A stretch of 40,078 nucleotides of DNA from an uncultured Eubacteriales bacterium (GTDB taxonomy: Bacteria; Bacillota; Clostridia; Christensenellales; CAG-138): NCBI GenBank assembly GCA_902786465.1, contig CADACQ010000018.1, positions 1-40,078 of the forward strand, written 5' to 3'. Shown here piece after piece: positions 8,772 through 16,874 of the stretch (the first letter of the stretch is position 1; each line of letters begins with the position of its first letter). The position numbers were made by a program, and so were the translations under genes. Below the pieces are notes generated by a model. The model ran no database searches and was not told the origin of the DNA. It saw nothing but the letters and a program-made list of their open reading frames with translations.

Positions 8772-8950
8772 GTCGCCTGCTCGGAGAGGTTCTTCTCGTA
8801 CCGGTCGATGACCGCCACGATCTCCTCCAGCTGCACCCGCTCCCGGTTCAGCTCCTTCCAAGCGTCCATGTCCGCCATGGCGTCGGGGGAAGACAGGAGC
8901 CGTCCCAGCTCCTCGTACCGTGCCTTCAGTTTGTTCAGCTTCTCTCTCAT
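8768..8950 (-). CDS. prfA: Release factor 1, N-terminal domain fragment
   Basis: This 60-residue frame carries the helical first domain of RF1 ([19 protein letters not shown], then [20 protein letters not shown]). It ends at a TGA that overlaps the ATG of the main RF1 frame. Its start ATG overlaps the stop of prmC as ATGA, the usual coupling for this pair. On its own it would not work as a release factor. It is either the 5' part of one prfA gene interrupted by a frame change, or the first half of a truly split RF1 made by coupled translation. Confidence 0.8.
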   Translation of the reverse strand: MREKLNKLKARYEELGRLLSSPDAMADMDAWKELNRERVQLEEIVAVIDRYEKNLSEQAT

Positions 8951-9696
8951 ATCCTCTCCACCCACGCGACCCTGTCGAGGCCGCAGATGTCCTTCAAAAT
9001 ACTCGCACCGGGGAACAGTTCCCGCACCGCCGCCCCCTGGGCATGGCCGATCTCCAGGAGCAGCAGCCCTCCGGGGGCCACATGGGCTACCCATTCCGCG
9101 GCCAGCCGCCGGTAGAAATCGAGGCCGTCCTCCCCGCCGAACAGGGCCAGGGCGGGCTCGAAGGTGAGCTCCTTCTGGCAATTCTCCATCTCCGCCGCCG
9201 TGAGATAGGGCGGATTGCAGGCGATCAGGTCGTAGACCACCGGCACAGAGTCCAGCAGGTCGCTCTCGTAAAATTCGCCGTCCACGCCGTTATGCTGGGC
9301 GTTCCGCTTCGCCAGGGCCATGGCTTCGGAAGAGACGTCAGCAAAGGACACCCGGGCCCCGCCCAGCTTGGAAAGGCTCACGCCGATGCAGCCGGTGCCG
9401 CAGCAAAGGTCCAGAACGCGCGCGCCGGGCCGGGTCTTCAGCCAACCCAGGGCCGCCTCGCACAAGGTCTCCGTGTCCTGCCGGGGGATCAGAGCCCCGG
9501 GCCCCACGAAGAAGGGCAGTCCCATGAACTCCCATTCCCCCAGGATGTACTGGAGGGGTTCGCCTTTAAGCCGCCGGGCGACGGCGGCCCGGAGCCATGC
9601 TTCGTCAGCCGAAGCTTCCAGCAAAAACTTCGCTTCGATCTCAGCCTCCTCCCCCGCCGCCGGGCGCAGGGCGTCCATCAGATCACGCCTGGTCAT
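8947..9696 (-). CDS. prmC: Release factor glutamine methyltransferase
   Basis: This 249-residue SAM-dependent enzyme N5-methylates the glutamine of the GGQ motif in RF1 and RF2. A short N-terminal helical part is followed by [13 protein letters not shown] and ALIPRQDTE, the SAM-binding motif [15 protein letters not shown], and the catalytic NPPY in [13 protein letters not shown]. The protein is somewhat shorter than the E. coli form, mostly in the N-terminal bundle, but all motifs are present. It starts at ATG 9696 inside the end of the DUF1385 gene (14-base overlap). It ends overlapping the RF1 start, giving the expected pairing of the methyltransferase with its substrate gene. Confidence 0.93.
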   Translation of the reverse strand: MTRRDLMDALRPAAGEEAEIEAKFLLEASADEAWLRAAVARRLKGEPLQYILGEWEFMGLPFFVGPGALIPRQDTETLCEAALGWLKTRPGARVLDLCCGTGCIGVSLSKLGGARVSFADVSSEAMALAKRNAQHNGVDGEFYESDLLDSVPVVYDLIACNPPYLTAAEMENCQKELTFEPALALFGGEDGLDFYRRLAAEWVAHVAPGGLLLLEIGHAQGAAVRELFPGASILKDICGLDRVAWVERI

Positions 9697-10666
9697 CCGT
9701 TTTTTCCGGAGCCGCTTCTGCCGGCGCTTCCGGCTGCGGGCTCACCGTTACGCGAATATCGTGGTCGGGCGGGTCCATGGCCAGGTTGAAGGCCGCCAAA
9801 GCCACCTCCACCATGTCCGCCGTGGGCTCGGCGGTGGTGATCAGCTGCAAAGCGAGGCCCGGCGCCCGGACCGCCCGGGCCAGCCACCCGTCGGAGGAGG
9901 CGGCCGCTTTGAGGACTTCATAGGCCAATCCCGCTACCAAGGGGATGAACAACAGCCTCGTCAGCACCCGGGGCAGGAAGGAACGGACCGGGATGCAGGC
10001 GAAGAACAGGATGGACACCATCATAACCAGGAACAGGTAGTTGGTGCCGCACCGGGGATGGAGCCGGGTATACTTCAGGATGTTCTCCGGGGTCATCTCC
10101 CCCTCGGCCTCGTAGCAGGCGATGGTCTTGTGCTCGGCCCCGTGATACATGAACACCCGATGGATGTCCTTGATCCGGGAGATGGCCAGCAAATAGCCGA
10201 TGAAGATGAGCAGCCGCACCACGCCCTCCAGCAGGCTCACCAGGAAGGTGTTCTCGATCTTGAAGAAGCTCACCACCAGGGAGGGCAGGATCACGAACAG
10301 GCCCACAGCCAGGGCCGCCGCCAGGACCACCGCCACGGTCATGGCCATGTCTCCCGCAGACTTGCCCAGCTTCTTCGACAGCCATTTTTCGAATTTGGTG
10401 GGCTCCTCCGTCATCTCCTCCCCCAGCAGCTCCGCGCTGCGGGTGATGATCTTCATGCCGCCGGTCAGGGCCTCCACGAAGGCATAGACCCCCCGGACCA
10501 CGGGCCAAGTGGGAAAAGATCCCTTTTTATGCTTATTCTTGTTCTGGTAGTATTCGGTAACGATGGCGCTGTCGCTCTGACGCACGGCCAACGCGGTGCC
10601 GTTCTCGGGGTTCTTCATCATGACCCCCTCCATGACGGCCTGTCCGCCTACGGTGCACCTCTTCAT
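9683..10666 (-). CDS. DUF1385 membrane protein (YqhQ-like)
   Basis: This 327-residue protein belongs to the DUF1385 family, recognisable from the opening GGQAVMEGVMMK, the FMYHGAEHKTIACYE motif and LHPRCGTNYLFLV. Four or five membrane segments lie in the middle and second half (for example AMTVAVVLAAALAVGLFVI). Relatives are found across the Bacillota, often next to prmC and prfA as here, but no biochemical role is established that I can name. The ATG at 10666 is chosen because AGGGAGG precedes it and the family begins there. The last 14 bases overlap prmC. Confidence 0.87.
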   Translation of the reverse strand: MKRCTVGGQAVMEGVMMKNPENGTALAVRQSDSAIVTEYYQNKNKHKKGSFPTWPVVRGVYAFVEALTGGMKIITRSAELLGEEMTEEPTKFEKWLSKKLGKSAGDMAMTVAVVLAAALAVGLFVILPSLVVSFFKIENTFLVSLLEGVVRLLIFIGYLLAISRIKDIHRVFMYHGAEHKTIACYEAEGEMTPENILKYTRLHPRCGTNYLFLVMMVSILFFACIPVRSFLPRVLTRLLFIPLVAGLAYEVLKAAASSDGWLARAVRAPGLALQLITTAEPTADMVEVALAAFNLAMDPPDHDIRVTVSPQPEAPAEAAPEKTDDQA

Positions 10667-10747
10667 AGGTCCTCCCTTCTGCCCATAGGGGCATACTAAC
10701 TTGAATATATCATAGCATAGGAGGGCCACCGCCGCAAGCGCTCCATG

Positions 10748-10773
10748 AAAAAAGCGCCCCGCAAGCGGAGCGC
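10748..10773 (-). terminator. Intrinsic terminator after the PQQ-like propeller gene
   Basis: On the minus strand GCGCTCCGC-TT-GCGGGGCGC forms a nine-pair stem (one G-U pair) followed by six T residues. It lies about 30 bases past the stop at 10801 and before the DUF1385 start. Confidence 0.8.
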
Positions 10774-10800
10774 CCAGGCTGTCGAAAAATGCGGCAGTCA

Positions 10801-12666
10801 CTATGACAACCGGATGAAGAAGATGGTCTGATCCCCCCGGCTGCCCAGGACCAGCATATCGCCGAAGAGAGCCGGAGAGGCCTCGAAGTTGCTGCCGTTC
10901 TTGGTGGGGCTGATCTTGTCCAGCACGTTGCCCGTGCGGCCGTCGATGAGGAAGATGTCCCCGCCGCTGTCCGCCTGGACCAAATACCCGTCGCCCTTGC
11001 TGTTGTAGAAGATGGCGGGGGACGACCAGGCGTAGTGCTCCATGGGCATGGTCCAGGCCGCCTCCATGGTGTCCTTGTAAAGGGCCACCAGCGCGCCCTT
11101 GTCCTTGCCGTTGTATCGAGCGAAGGGCACGAAGACGAGATCGCTCAGGTTGTTCTGACCCACCGCCGCCGTAGCCTGGATGCCGCCGGACACGCCGGAG
11201 ACGGTCTCCACCGTCAGCTGGTATTGGCCCACGATCTCACCGGTCATGGCGTTGATCTTGAAGAAGGGGGTCACCCCTTTGTGGCCGCTGTCCTGGGTGA
11301 AGTGGAGGGAGGTGCCCACGTAGAGGTACGCCTCGGTTTCCGAGATCACCTCCAGCACCGGGGAGGCGTTGGTGTCGTCCTTGGTATCGGCGATCCACTT
11401 GATCTGCATGGTGTTGAGATCAATGCACTGGAAGAGGCCGTCGTTGGAAGCGAGATAGATGAACCCGTTCCAGACGGAGGCGCTGCCCTCGTAGCCCAGC
11501 CACTTGTGGGAGGAATCGGCCTTGTCGATCTGGTCGTAGGAGTTGTTGCTGTCGTAGCGAAGCTTGACGATGTTCGAGGGGTTCACCGTGATGGTACCGC
11601 CCCGGGCGTCGAACACCGTGTTGAGCTTCATGGTGTAGAGGATGCCCGTCTCCGCCGGCCAGATCAGGGTGTCGGTGGCTTCATCCACCAGGGGCGCACT
11701 GTCGTAAGCGTTCCAGTTGCGGACAGCGAAGGGCTCCCTGCCCTGAATACCGAACTCGTAGAGCTTGCGGCCGTCGATGAGGGAGATGATCATGGCCCGG
11801 GACTTCTGGTCCTCTTCCTCGTACTCGTCGCCGGAGCCAACATAGAGAAGGGGCAGACCCCGGGGATCCACGGAGCCGGTGCCCTTGAAGGGCATCCTGA
11901 AGTTCAAGTCGTCCCGGGTCTTCTTTCCGGTCTCCAGATCCAGGAAGTAGATGTGACCGTCCTCGGTGGGGTAGATGACCTCCACCAGATTGGTCTTTTG
12001 CTTGGCCCAGTCGTACAGGTTCATGACTGACTTCACCTCGTCGGACCACTGGACGATCAGAGGCTGCCCCGTCCAGCCGCAGCCGGACCAGCTGCCCTTG
12101 CCGCTGCGGTTGCCCTTCTTCAGGGAACCGATGGACACCTTCTCCACCACGGACATCTTGAACTCGGTGAGATTCAGCTCTTTGGCCGCAGACAGGTTCC
12201 GATAGTTGTTGCCACGGAAGGTCAGCACCCCGTCCACCGCCGCATACTCGTCAGCGTCGCCAAAGCTGATCTTGTCCTGCCGCACGTACTTCGATGCGTC
12301 CACGTCCTTGCCGTCCACCTGCAGGTGAGGCACGTAGCCATAGCGGCTGGGGTTGCTGTTCTCCACGAAGTGGGGCGTGGGCTTAGGCGTGGGGCTGGGG
12401 GTCGGTACGGGCGTGGGCGTCGGCGTAGGACTGGGCGTGGGCGTCGGCGTCTCCTTCACCAGAAATTGGAAGATGCCGCCCTTCTTCTGGCCCTCGGTGC
12501 TTTGGATCGGCGCAGTGCTCTCGGTGGCGCTGCCGCCGGAGAAGAGGGACACGAGGAGCAGTACGAGAACGCCCAAGGCCAGCACCAGCAGCGCGACCAC
12601 CAGGAAAAACCGGGGGCGGATGATGAGCCGCCTGCGCTTCTTATGCTTTTTCTTTTTTGTCGCCAT
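10801..12666 (-). CDS. Membrane-anchored PQQ-like beta-propeller protein with Pro/Thr-rich stalk
   Basis: This 621-residue protein begins with a very basic tail (MATKKKKHKKRRR), then one membrane helix (about residues 18-42) and a low-complexity stalk of alternating T-P and S-P units. The rest looks like a PQQ-type or outer-membrane-assembly-type beta-propeller, with repeated segments such as DGHIYFLDLETGKK, GFIYLASNDGLFQCIDL and GGDIFLIDGRTGNVLDK. The layout suggests a cell-surface protein whose propeller is held away from the membrane. The ligand or partner is unknown, and nothing shows that a quinone cofactor is bound. The ATG at 12666 follows AAGGAGG by seven bases; the longer open frame upstream has no family support. 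Confidence 0.85.
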   Translation of the reverse strand: MATKKKKHKKRRRLIIRPRFFLVVALLVLALGVLVLLLVSLFSGGSATESTAPIQSTEGQKKGGIFQFLVKETPTPTPSPTPTPTPVPTPSPTPKPTPHFVENSNPSRYGYVPHLQVDGKDVDASKYVRQDKISFGDADEYAAVDGVLTFRGNNYRNLSAAKELNLTEFKMSVVEKVSIGSLKKGNRSGKGSWSGCGWTGQPLIVQWSDEVKSVMNLYDWAKQKTNLVEVIYPTEDGHIYFLDLETGKKTRDDLNFRMPFKGTGSVDPRGLPLLYVGSGDEYEEEDQKSRAMIISLIDGRKLYEFGIQGREPFAVRNWNAYDSAPLVDEATDTLIWPAETGILYTMKLNTVFDARGGTITVNPSNIVKLRYDSNNSYDQIDKADSSHKWLGYEGSASVWNGFIYLASNDGLFQCIDLNTMQIKWIADTKDDTNASPVLEVISETEAYLYVGTSLHFTQDSGHKGVTPFFKINAMTGEIVGQYQLTVETVSGVSGGIQATAAVGQNNLSDLVFVPFARYNGKDKGALVALYKDTMEAAWTMPMEHYAWSSPAIFYNSKGDGYLVQADSGGDIFLIDGRTGNVLDKISPTKNGSNFEASPALFGDMLVLGSRGDQTIFFIRLS

Positions 12667-12796
12667 GATTGGCCCTCCTTGTATTATTCCCGGCCATACA
12701 CCGCGGATCGGTCCTCTTTGCCGGGAAATGCGCTTTGTTTGGGGCGAAAAAATTTTCCGATTCTTTGCGGTTTTTTCTCTCTCGGAAGGGGGGATG

Positions 12797-12818
12797 AAGC
12801 CGCATTTAGCGGCTTTTT
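12797..12818 (+). terminator. Orphan terminator-like hairpin
   Basis: AAGCCGC-ATTTA-GCGGCTT forms a seven-pair stem and ends in TTTTT on the plus strand. No plus-strand gene precedes it, and on the minus strand it falls in the leader of the propeller gene without a T tract. It could end a short antisense or small RNA. Confidence 0.45.
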
Positions 12819-12965
12819 GCCTCGTAAGGTCTACATGTGGGGACCATGAACGAATGTTTATACCTCCGCATATTGACCACACTATGCATTGTAACAGTTG
12901 GATTTGAACAGGGTTTTATGGAATTGTAAACATCCTACGTACAAACTGTGCATATTCTATGTCCG

Positions 12966-12997
12966 CATAAATATACTATTTATCGCCATAAATATAC
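12966..12997. repeat. Two direct repeats CATAAATATA spaced by 21 bp
   Basis: CATAAATATA occurs at 12966-12975 and 12987-12996, both followed by C. The 21-bp spacing is two helical turns, so both copies face the same side of the DNA, as in many paired regulator sites. The binding protein is unknown. Confidence 0.5.
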
Positions 12998-13011
12998 ATT
13001 CCCAAACAAAA

Positions 13012-13037
13012 GAAAGCCCCGCCGCAGCGGGGCTTTC
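13012..13037 (-). terminator. Intrinsic terminator of mscL
   Basis: GAAAGCCCCGC-CGCA-GCGGGGCTTTC is a perfect eleven-pair stem. On the minus strand it is followed by TTTTGTTT and lies about 13 bases past the mscL stop. Confidence 0.85.
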
Positions 13038-13050
13038 TTGGCGTCTTGGA

Positions 13051-13482
13051 TTACTTCTTGAGGGCGTCGCGGATCTCGGTGAGGAGCTTCACTTCCTCGG
13101 AGGGCTCCGGCGCGGGGGCGGGCTCGGGCGCGGGAGCGGGCTCCTCCTTCTTGCGGCGCAGGTTGTTGATGCCCTTGACGATCAGGAACACCACCAGCGC
13201 CACCAGGATGAAGTTGACCACGTTCTGGATGAAGCTGCCGTAGAGGATGGCGGCCTCCTCGATGCCCGCGGCCTCGTCGGCGGGACGGATGACGTACTTC
13301 AGAGAGTTGAAGTCGATGCCGCCGAAGAGCGCGCCGATGACGGGCATGAAGATGTCGTTCACCAGGGAGGTGACGATCTTGGTGAAGGTGCTGCCGATGA
13401 TGACGCCCACGGCCATGTCGATCACGTTGCCGCGCATGATGAACTCTTTGAATTCGGATACGATGCCTTTTTTCTTTTCCAT
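13051..13482 (-). CDS. mscL: Large-conductance mechanosensitive channel
   Basis: This 143-residue protein forms a pentameric membrane pore that opens under extreme membrane tension to release solutes during osmotic downshock. The N-terminal helix and first membrane segment show the family signature FKEFIMRGNVIDMAVGVIIG. The periplasmic-type loop follows, then a second membrane segment (VNFILVALVVFLIVKGINNL). The C-terminal bundle helix (EVKLLTEIRDAL) is separated from it by an unusual Pro/Ala-rich linker of repeated PAPEPAPAPEP type. The gene stands alone, ends at a strong terminator, and is divergent from the heat-shock gene. Confidence 0.95.
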   Translation of the reverse strand: MEKKKGIVSEFKEFIMRGNVIDMAVGVIIGSTFTKIVTSLVNDIFMPVIGALFGGIDFNSLKYVIRPADEAAGIEEAAILYGSFIQNVVNFILVALVVFLIVKGINNLRRKKEEPAPAPEPAPAPEPSEEVKLLTEIRDALKK

Positions 13483-13620
13483 GTTCTTATTCTCCTTGCC
13501 TTAGGATATGGTACAGTATACCACCCCGCGCCGCCTTTGGCTATACCTTTTTGCAGCGCGCGGCGATCCTTGCCCCAAAATTTTGACAGAAATTTGTCGA
13601 TCGTGATTCTATTTTGACGA

Positions 13621-13647
13621 TTAGCACTCTCCTATTGACAGTGCTAA
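13621..13647 (+). promoter_or_regulatory. CIRCE operator (HrcA binding site)
   Basis: TTAGCACTC, nine bases, then CAGTGCTAA matches the CIRCE inverted repeat TTAGCACTC-N9-GAGTGCTAA with one mismatch. CIRCE is bound by the heat-shock repressor HrcA. It overlaps the -35 element of the small heat-shock gene, so bound HrcA would block transcription. Confidence 0.88.
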
Positions 13648-13662
13648 TTATCTGCGTATACT
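13635..13662 (+). promoter_or_regulatory. SigmaA-type promoter of the small heat-shock gene
   Basis: TTGACA (13635-13640), a 16-base spacer and TATACT (13657-13662) form a near-consensus promoter about 85 bases before the start codon. Its -35 box lies inside the CIRCE operator. Confidence 0.8.
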
Positions 13663-13745
13663 GTGCATTGTAAGGAAACGAACGGGGCAGGATAGAAAGG
13701 AAAGCCCCAAGGGAACATGGATGATTCAGAAAGGAAGTGTTAACT

Positions 13746-14183
13746 ATGTTGCCCAGTATTTTCGGAGAAAACCTGTTGGATGATCTTTGGCGGACCGACT
13801 TCGACCGCGACTGGTTCAATATGGACCGGGAGCTCTACGGCAAGCACGCCAAGAACCTGATGAAGACCGATGTGCGGGAGAGCGAGGCCGGCTATGAGAT
13901 GGCCATCGAGCTGCCCGGCTTCCAGAAGGAGGATATCAAGGTAGACCTCAAGGACGGGTATCTGACCGTCAGCGCCCAGAAGTCCCTCGACAAGGAGGAG
14001 CACAAGGGCAAGAAGATCCTGCGTCAGGAGCGCTACAGCGGCTCCTGCAGCCGTACCTTCTACATCGGCGATGTGAAAGCCGAGGACGTGAAGGGCAAGT
14101 ACGACGCCGGCGTGCTGACCCTGGAATTCCCCAAGGAGGACCAGAAGAAGCTGGAGGAGAGGCGGTCCATCGCCATCGACTAA
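13746..14183 (+). CDS. Small heat-shock protein, Hsp20/alpha-crystallin family
   Basis: This 145-residue chaperone holds unfolding proteins without using ATP. The alpha-crystallin domain covers about residues 38-135, with YEMAIELPGFQKEDIKVDL, GYLTVSAQK, the beta-strand FYIGDVKAEDVKGKYDAGVL and the closing LTLEFPK. The ATG at 13746 is chosen because AAGGAAG precedes it; a GTG three codons earlier is possible but badly placed. The CIRCE operator over its promoter shows HrcA control. The gene is monocistronic, ending at a strong hairpin. Confidence 0.95.
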   Translation: MLPSIFGENLLDDLWRTDFDRDWFNMDRELYGKHAKNLMKTDVRESEAGYEMAIELPGFQKEDIKVDLKDGYLTVSAQKSLDKEEHKGKKILRQERYSGSCSRTFYIGDVKAEDVKGKYDAGVLTLEFPKEDQKKLEERRSIAID

Positions 14184-14203
14184 ATCAACCCAAAAACGCA
14201 GCG

Positions 14204-14233
14204 GCGCCGCCCGAAAGGGCGGCGCTGGTTTTT
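14204..14233 (+). terminator. Intrinsic terminator of the small heat-shock gene
   Basis: GCGCCGCCC-GAAA-GGGCGGCGC is a perfect nine-pair stem with a GNRA loop, followed by TGGTTTTT on the plus strand. The TraX-family gene converges from the other side and may share the hairpin. Confidence 0.85.
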
Positions 14234-14238
14234 ATGAA

Positions 14239-14964
14239 TTAAAAGCCGAACAAGAGGCCTTTGAGGCCGAACAAAAGCAGCAGATGGAGGGGATAGAACA
14301 AGTAAAAGGCGTATTGGAGAAAGCAGCCCCGAACAAAGCCCCGCTGGCCGTTGTAGAAGGCGATGGGGACGAAGGCCAACCCCGCCTGCCAGGTGGAGCT
14401 CAAATACCCCGCGCCGATGATGGCCCGGGAGATGGGCCGCTCCCGCAGCAGGTACAGAAGCAGTACGAAGCCGTAGCCCCGGACGCCATAGTCGCAGCGG
14501 GAGAACAGGGCCACGCCGTACAACGCCAACAGGGATAGCAGCTGCTTCCATCCCTGCCCCCGGAACTGCTCCAGGGCCCACAGGCCCAGGACGCCCAAGC
14601 ACAGGGTGAAAAACACGTTCTGGTGAGTCCATTCCAGTACCTGGCCTTTGATTGCAAGATCGAAGGGCACCTCCGACACCAGGGCGAAGGCCCCCAGCCG
14701 CAGGGCGTATCGCCGCCGGTCGTGGGTGTGTGAGAAGCCCTCCACCAGCAAAAAGGCGAATAGAGGGAAGGCCACCCTTCCAACCAAGCGCATGAGCTTA
14801 TAAAGGGTGAATGTCTTTCCCAACACGGTGAACAGTACCACCTGTGGGCAGCGGCTCACGATCACCGCCCCCGTGTGGTCAATTAGCATAAAAATCACCG
14901 CCAGGAGTTTGAGCCAGCTACCGCTGAGCACCCGCGCTTTTTCGGGTATGAGCCTTGGTTCCAT
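14239..14964 (-). CDS. TraX-family membrane protein
   Basis: This 241-residue polytopic membrane protein has about seven hydrophobic segments. Family features include LKLLAVIFMLIDHTGAV near the N terminus, LMRLVGRVAFPLFAFLLVEG, and FYPLHLLLLFGL close to the end. TraX of the F plasmid acetylates pilin, but chromosomal relatives are common in Clostridia and need not relate to conjugation. No transfer genes are near. The ATG at 14964 is chosen because AAGGAG precedes it and the longer upstream frame runs through the methyltransferase gene. Confidence 0.85.
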   Translation of the reverse strand: MEPRLIPEKARVLSGSWLKLLAVIFMLIDHTGAVIVSRCPQVVLFTVLGKTFTLYKLMRLVGRVAFPLFAFLLVEGFSHTHDRRRYALRLGAFALVSEVPFDLAIKGQVLEWTHQNVFFTLCLGVLGLWALEQFRGQGWKQLLSLLALYGVALFSRCDYGVRGYGFVLLLYLLRERPISRAIIGAGYLSSTWQAGLAFVPIAFYNGQRGFVRGCFLQYAFYLFYPLHLLLLFGLKGLLFGF

Positions 14965-14995
14965 GCTTTTTCTTCTCCTTCCTGTGATCAAAGGT

Positions 14996-15796
14996 CTATC
15001 GCTTGTAGCAGCAGTATAAGAGATGGCTGGAGGCGCCAAGGAGTTCAGGGTCCTGGCAGTGCAGGATGTGGTAGGCGCGGAAGAGACGGAAGTCGTCGTC
15101 GGACATGTAGAAGTCCGAACGATCCTCCGCCAGCTCCAGCATGCCGTCGGTGGCCACGGTGGCGGAGTGACCCAGATTCCGGTCCTGGAACAGCTCGTCG
15201 ATCTCCTCCAGGGTAAAGCCCGTGAAGCCCTGCTCCGGGAAGTGGCGGACGGTCTTATGGTCCTTTTCAAAGTTCTCCTCCAGCCCCGCCTGGAAGTTGT
15301 AGGGCGGCCGCCGCAGGTAGTTGTTGTACAGGATGGCGTGGACGGACAAAAAGGCTACCAGGATCTTGCCCCAGGGCTTGGTGACCCGGATAGCCTCGTC
15401 CAGGGCCCGGTCCATGCCGCCCTTGCCGTAGATATGGTACATGGGCCCCAGGCACAGGGTCAGATCGAAGGTGTCGTCGGCGAAGGCCCTAAGGTCCAGG
15501 GCGTCCCCCTGGACCACCTTCAAATTGGGCACATCCTTGGCCTTCTCCTGCAGGATCTGCACGTTTTTGTCCACCATCTCCAAGGCCGTCACGCTGTACC
15601 CTCGCTTGGCGAGGGCCAGGGAATAGGCTCCCGTGCCCGCCCCCAGCTCCAGGGTGAGGCAGGGGTTAGGCGCGTACCGCTCGATGCAGGTCATGGTGGT
15701 GAAGTATTCCAGCTGCCCGTGGCGGGTCCGGATGAGACGGGTCTCCTCCCGGCCGTCGCCGTAGATGGACTCCAAAATCTGCTTGCGCTTATCCAT
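14996..15796 (-). CDS. Class I SAM-dependent methyltransferase, substrate unknown
   Basis: This 266-residue protein carries a classical SAM-binding motif, LELGAGTGAYSLALAKRGY (about residues 50-70), followed by the acidic loop end VTALEMVD and the LTLCLGPMYHIYGKG segment that marks the end of the Rossmann core. Nothing identifies the acceptor, so only the class is assigned. The gene starts four bases after the stop of the SPFH gene and lies upstream of the TraX-family gene on the same strand. The three may be one transcript from the promoter at 16704-16732. Confidence 0.82.
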   Translation of the reverse strand: MDKRKQILESIYGDGREETRLIRTRHGQLEYFTTMTCIERYAPNPCLTLELGAGTGAYSLALAKRGYSVTALEMVDKNVQILQEKAKDVPNLKVVQGDALDLRAFADDTFDLTLCLGPMYHIYGKGGMDRALDEAIRVTKPWGKILVAFLSVHAILYNNYLRRPPYNFQAGLEENFEKDHKTVRHFPEQGFTGFTLEEIDELFQDRNLGHSATVATDGMLELAEDRSDFYMSDDDFRLFRAYHILHCQDPELLGASSHLLYCCYKR

Positions 15797-15800
15797 GGTC

Positions 15801-16670
15801 TTAGCCCACGGGCTGCTCCGCGGCGGAGGTCAGGGGGATGTCGATGAGCATGTTGTCGGAGCCGGCCATGACCGTGGGGAGCTTGCCGTCCCACTTCGCC
15901 ACGGTCTGATACTTGATGAGGAGCTCCGAGATGGACTCGGTGATGATCCGGTTGGACTCGGCGTTGGCGTCCGCCAGGACCTTGATCTCGTTGGCCTGGG
16001 CCTCGGCGGCGATGACCCGCTTCTGGGCCTCCGTGTTGGCGATGACCAGGGCCTGCTCCTGCTCGGTGCGGGTCTTGATGAGGTTCTGCTCCGCCACCTG
16101 CTTGGCCTCGACAGCGTTGATGTACTCCTCAGAGAAGTCCCAGTTGATGATGTTGAGCTCGTTGATGAAGATGCCGTAGGCGTTCATCTTCTCGTTGAGG
16201 CCCTCGTCCAGGAGCATGCTCACCTCCGCCCGGCTGCTGACCAGCTCCACGGCGGTATACTTGGCGGTGACCGCCTTCAACACCTCGTTGACGGCGGGGG
16301 TGATGAGCACCTCCTCGAAGCCCATACCCACGTTCTTATAGAGGGTCTGGCTGTTCTCCTTCCCCACGTGGTAGTTGACGGCCACCACAGTGGTGATAGT
16401 CTGCAGGTCCTTGCTGAAGGCCTCGGTGTTCACGTCCAGCTTCACGATCCGGTTGTCCACCACCACGATCTTCTGGACGAAGGGCACCTTGAAGTGGAGC
16501 CCCTCCTGGAGCACCACGTCCTCCACCTTGCCGAAGGTCAGCGCCACGCCCGTGTGGCCCGCGGGGATCACCACGAAGCTGGAGCCCAGGAAGATGACCG
16601 CCAGGATCACCACGAAGATCGTCAGGACCAGTTTGAACGGGGAAAAGTTGCCCGCTTTGTCTTTGAACAT
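15801..16670 (-). CDS. SPFH/prohibitin-family membrane protein
   Basis: This 289-residue protein has one N-terminal membrane helix (about residues 13-33), then the SPFH/band-7 domain (GHTGVALTFGKVEDVVLQEG through FINELNIINWDFS) and a C-terminal Ala/Glu-rich coiled coil (AEQNLIKTRTEQEQALV, AEAQANEIKVLADANAE). It is a prohibitin-like scaffold that forms large rings in the membrane and is often linked to quality control or lipid microdomains. That role comes from the family. The ATG at 16670 follows GGGAGGT by seven bases. Confidence 0.9.
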   Translation of the reverse strand: MFKDKAGNFSPFKLVLTIFVVILAVIFLGSSFVVIPAGHTGVALTFGKVEDVVLQEGLHFKVPFVQKIVVVDNRIVKLDVNTEAFSKDLQTITTVVAVNYHVGKENSQTLYKNVGMGFEEVLITPAVNEVLKAVTAKYTAVELVSSRAEVSMLLDEGLNEKMNAYGIFINELNIINWDFSEEYINAVEAKQVAEQNLIKTRTEQEQALVIANTEAQKRVIAAEAQANEIKVLADANAESNRIITESISELLIKYQTVAKWDGKLPTVMAGSDNMLIDIPLTSAAEQPVG

Positions 16671-16703
16671 ATCATGTACCTCCCATTGTGTTCGTTGTGT
16701 TCT

Positions 16704-16732
16704 ATTTTATCCTTTTTACCTAAAAAGCGCAA
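16704..16732 (-). promoter_or_regulatory. Promoter of the SPFH gene
   Basis: On the minus strand TTGCGC, 17 bases, TAAAAT stands about 35 bases before the start codon. Confidence 0.55.
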
Positions 16733-16806
16733 CTGGAAAACACATCCGCCGCGAAGGTATGAGCCAAAGGCAGCGAGACCACAAAGCCACGCCAAAGTCG
16801 ATCAGA

Positions 16807-16835
16807 TTGACAATGTCCCGCTCCAGCAGTATACT
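16807..16835 (+). promoter_or_regulatory. Promoter of the small membrane protein gene
   Basis: TTGACA, 17 bases, TATACT is close to the sigmaA consensus and lies 40 bases before the ATG at 16875. Confidence 0.75.
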
Positions 16836-16874
16836 TTTCAAAAAGCATCATTTCCCTGACACAAGGAGGTAGCC

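Larger units (their letters stand above)
12667..13011. other. AT-rich gap between the propeller gene and mscL
   Basis: About 345 bases without a credible gene. Contents seen are a plus-strand terminator-like hairpin (12797-12818) and tandem AT-rich repeats (12966-12997). The region is much richer in A+T than its neighbours and should hold the promoter of the propeller gene, but I could not fix a clear -35/-10 pair. Confidence 0.6.

Noticed and set aside
8740-8800. Programmed frameshift in prfA like that of prfB
   Set aside because: The known programmed frameshift is in RF2 at a CUU-UGA site after a Shine-Dalgarno-like element. No slippery site or spacing of that kind is visible here, and the hinge is also short, which a frameshift alone would not explain.
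12380-12450. Short tandem repeats as a CRISPR or minisatellite
   Set aside because: They encode the Thr-Pro/Ser-Pro stalk of the propeller protein in frame and vary as codons do; there are no unique spacers.
14239-14964. TraX homology as a sign of a conjugative element
   Set aside because: No relaxase, coupling protein, mating-pair or integrase genes are near; chromosomal TraX-family proteins are common in Clostridia.
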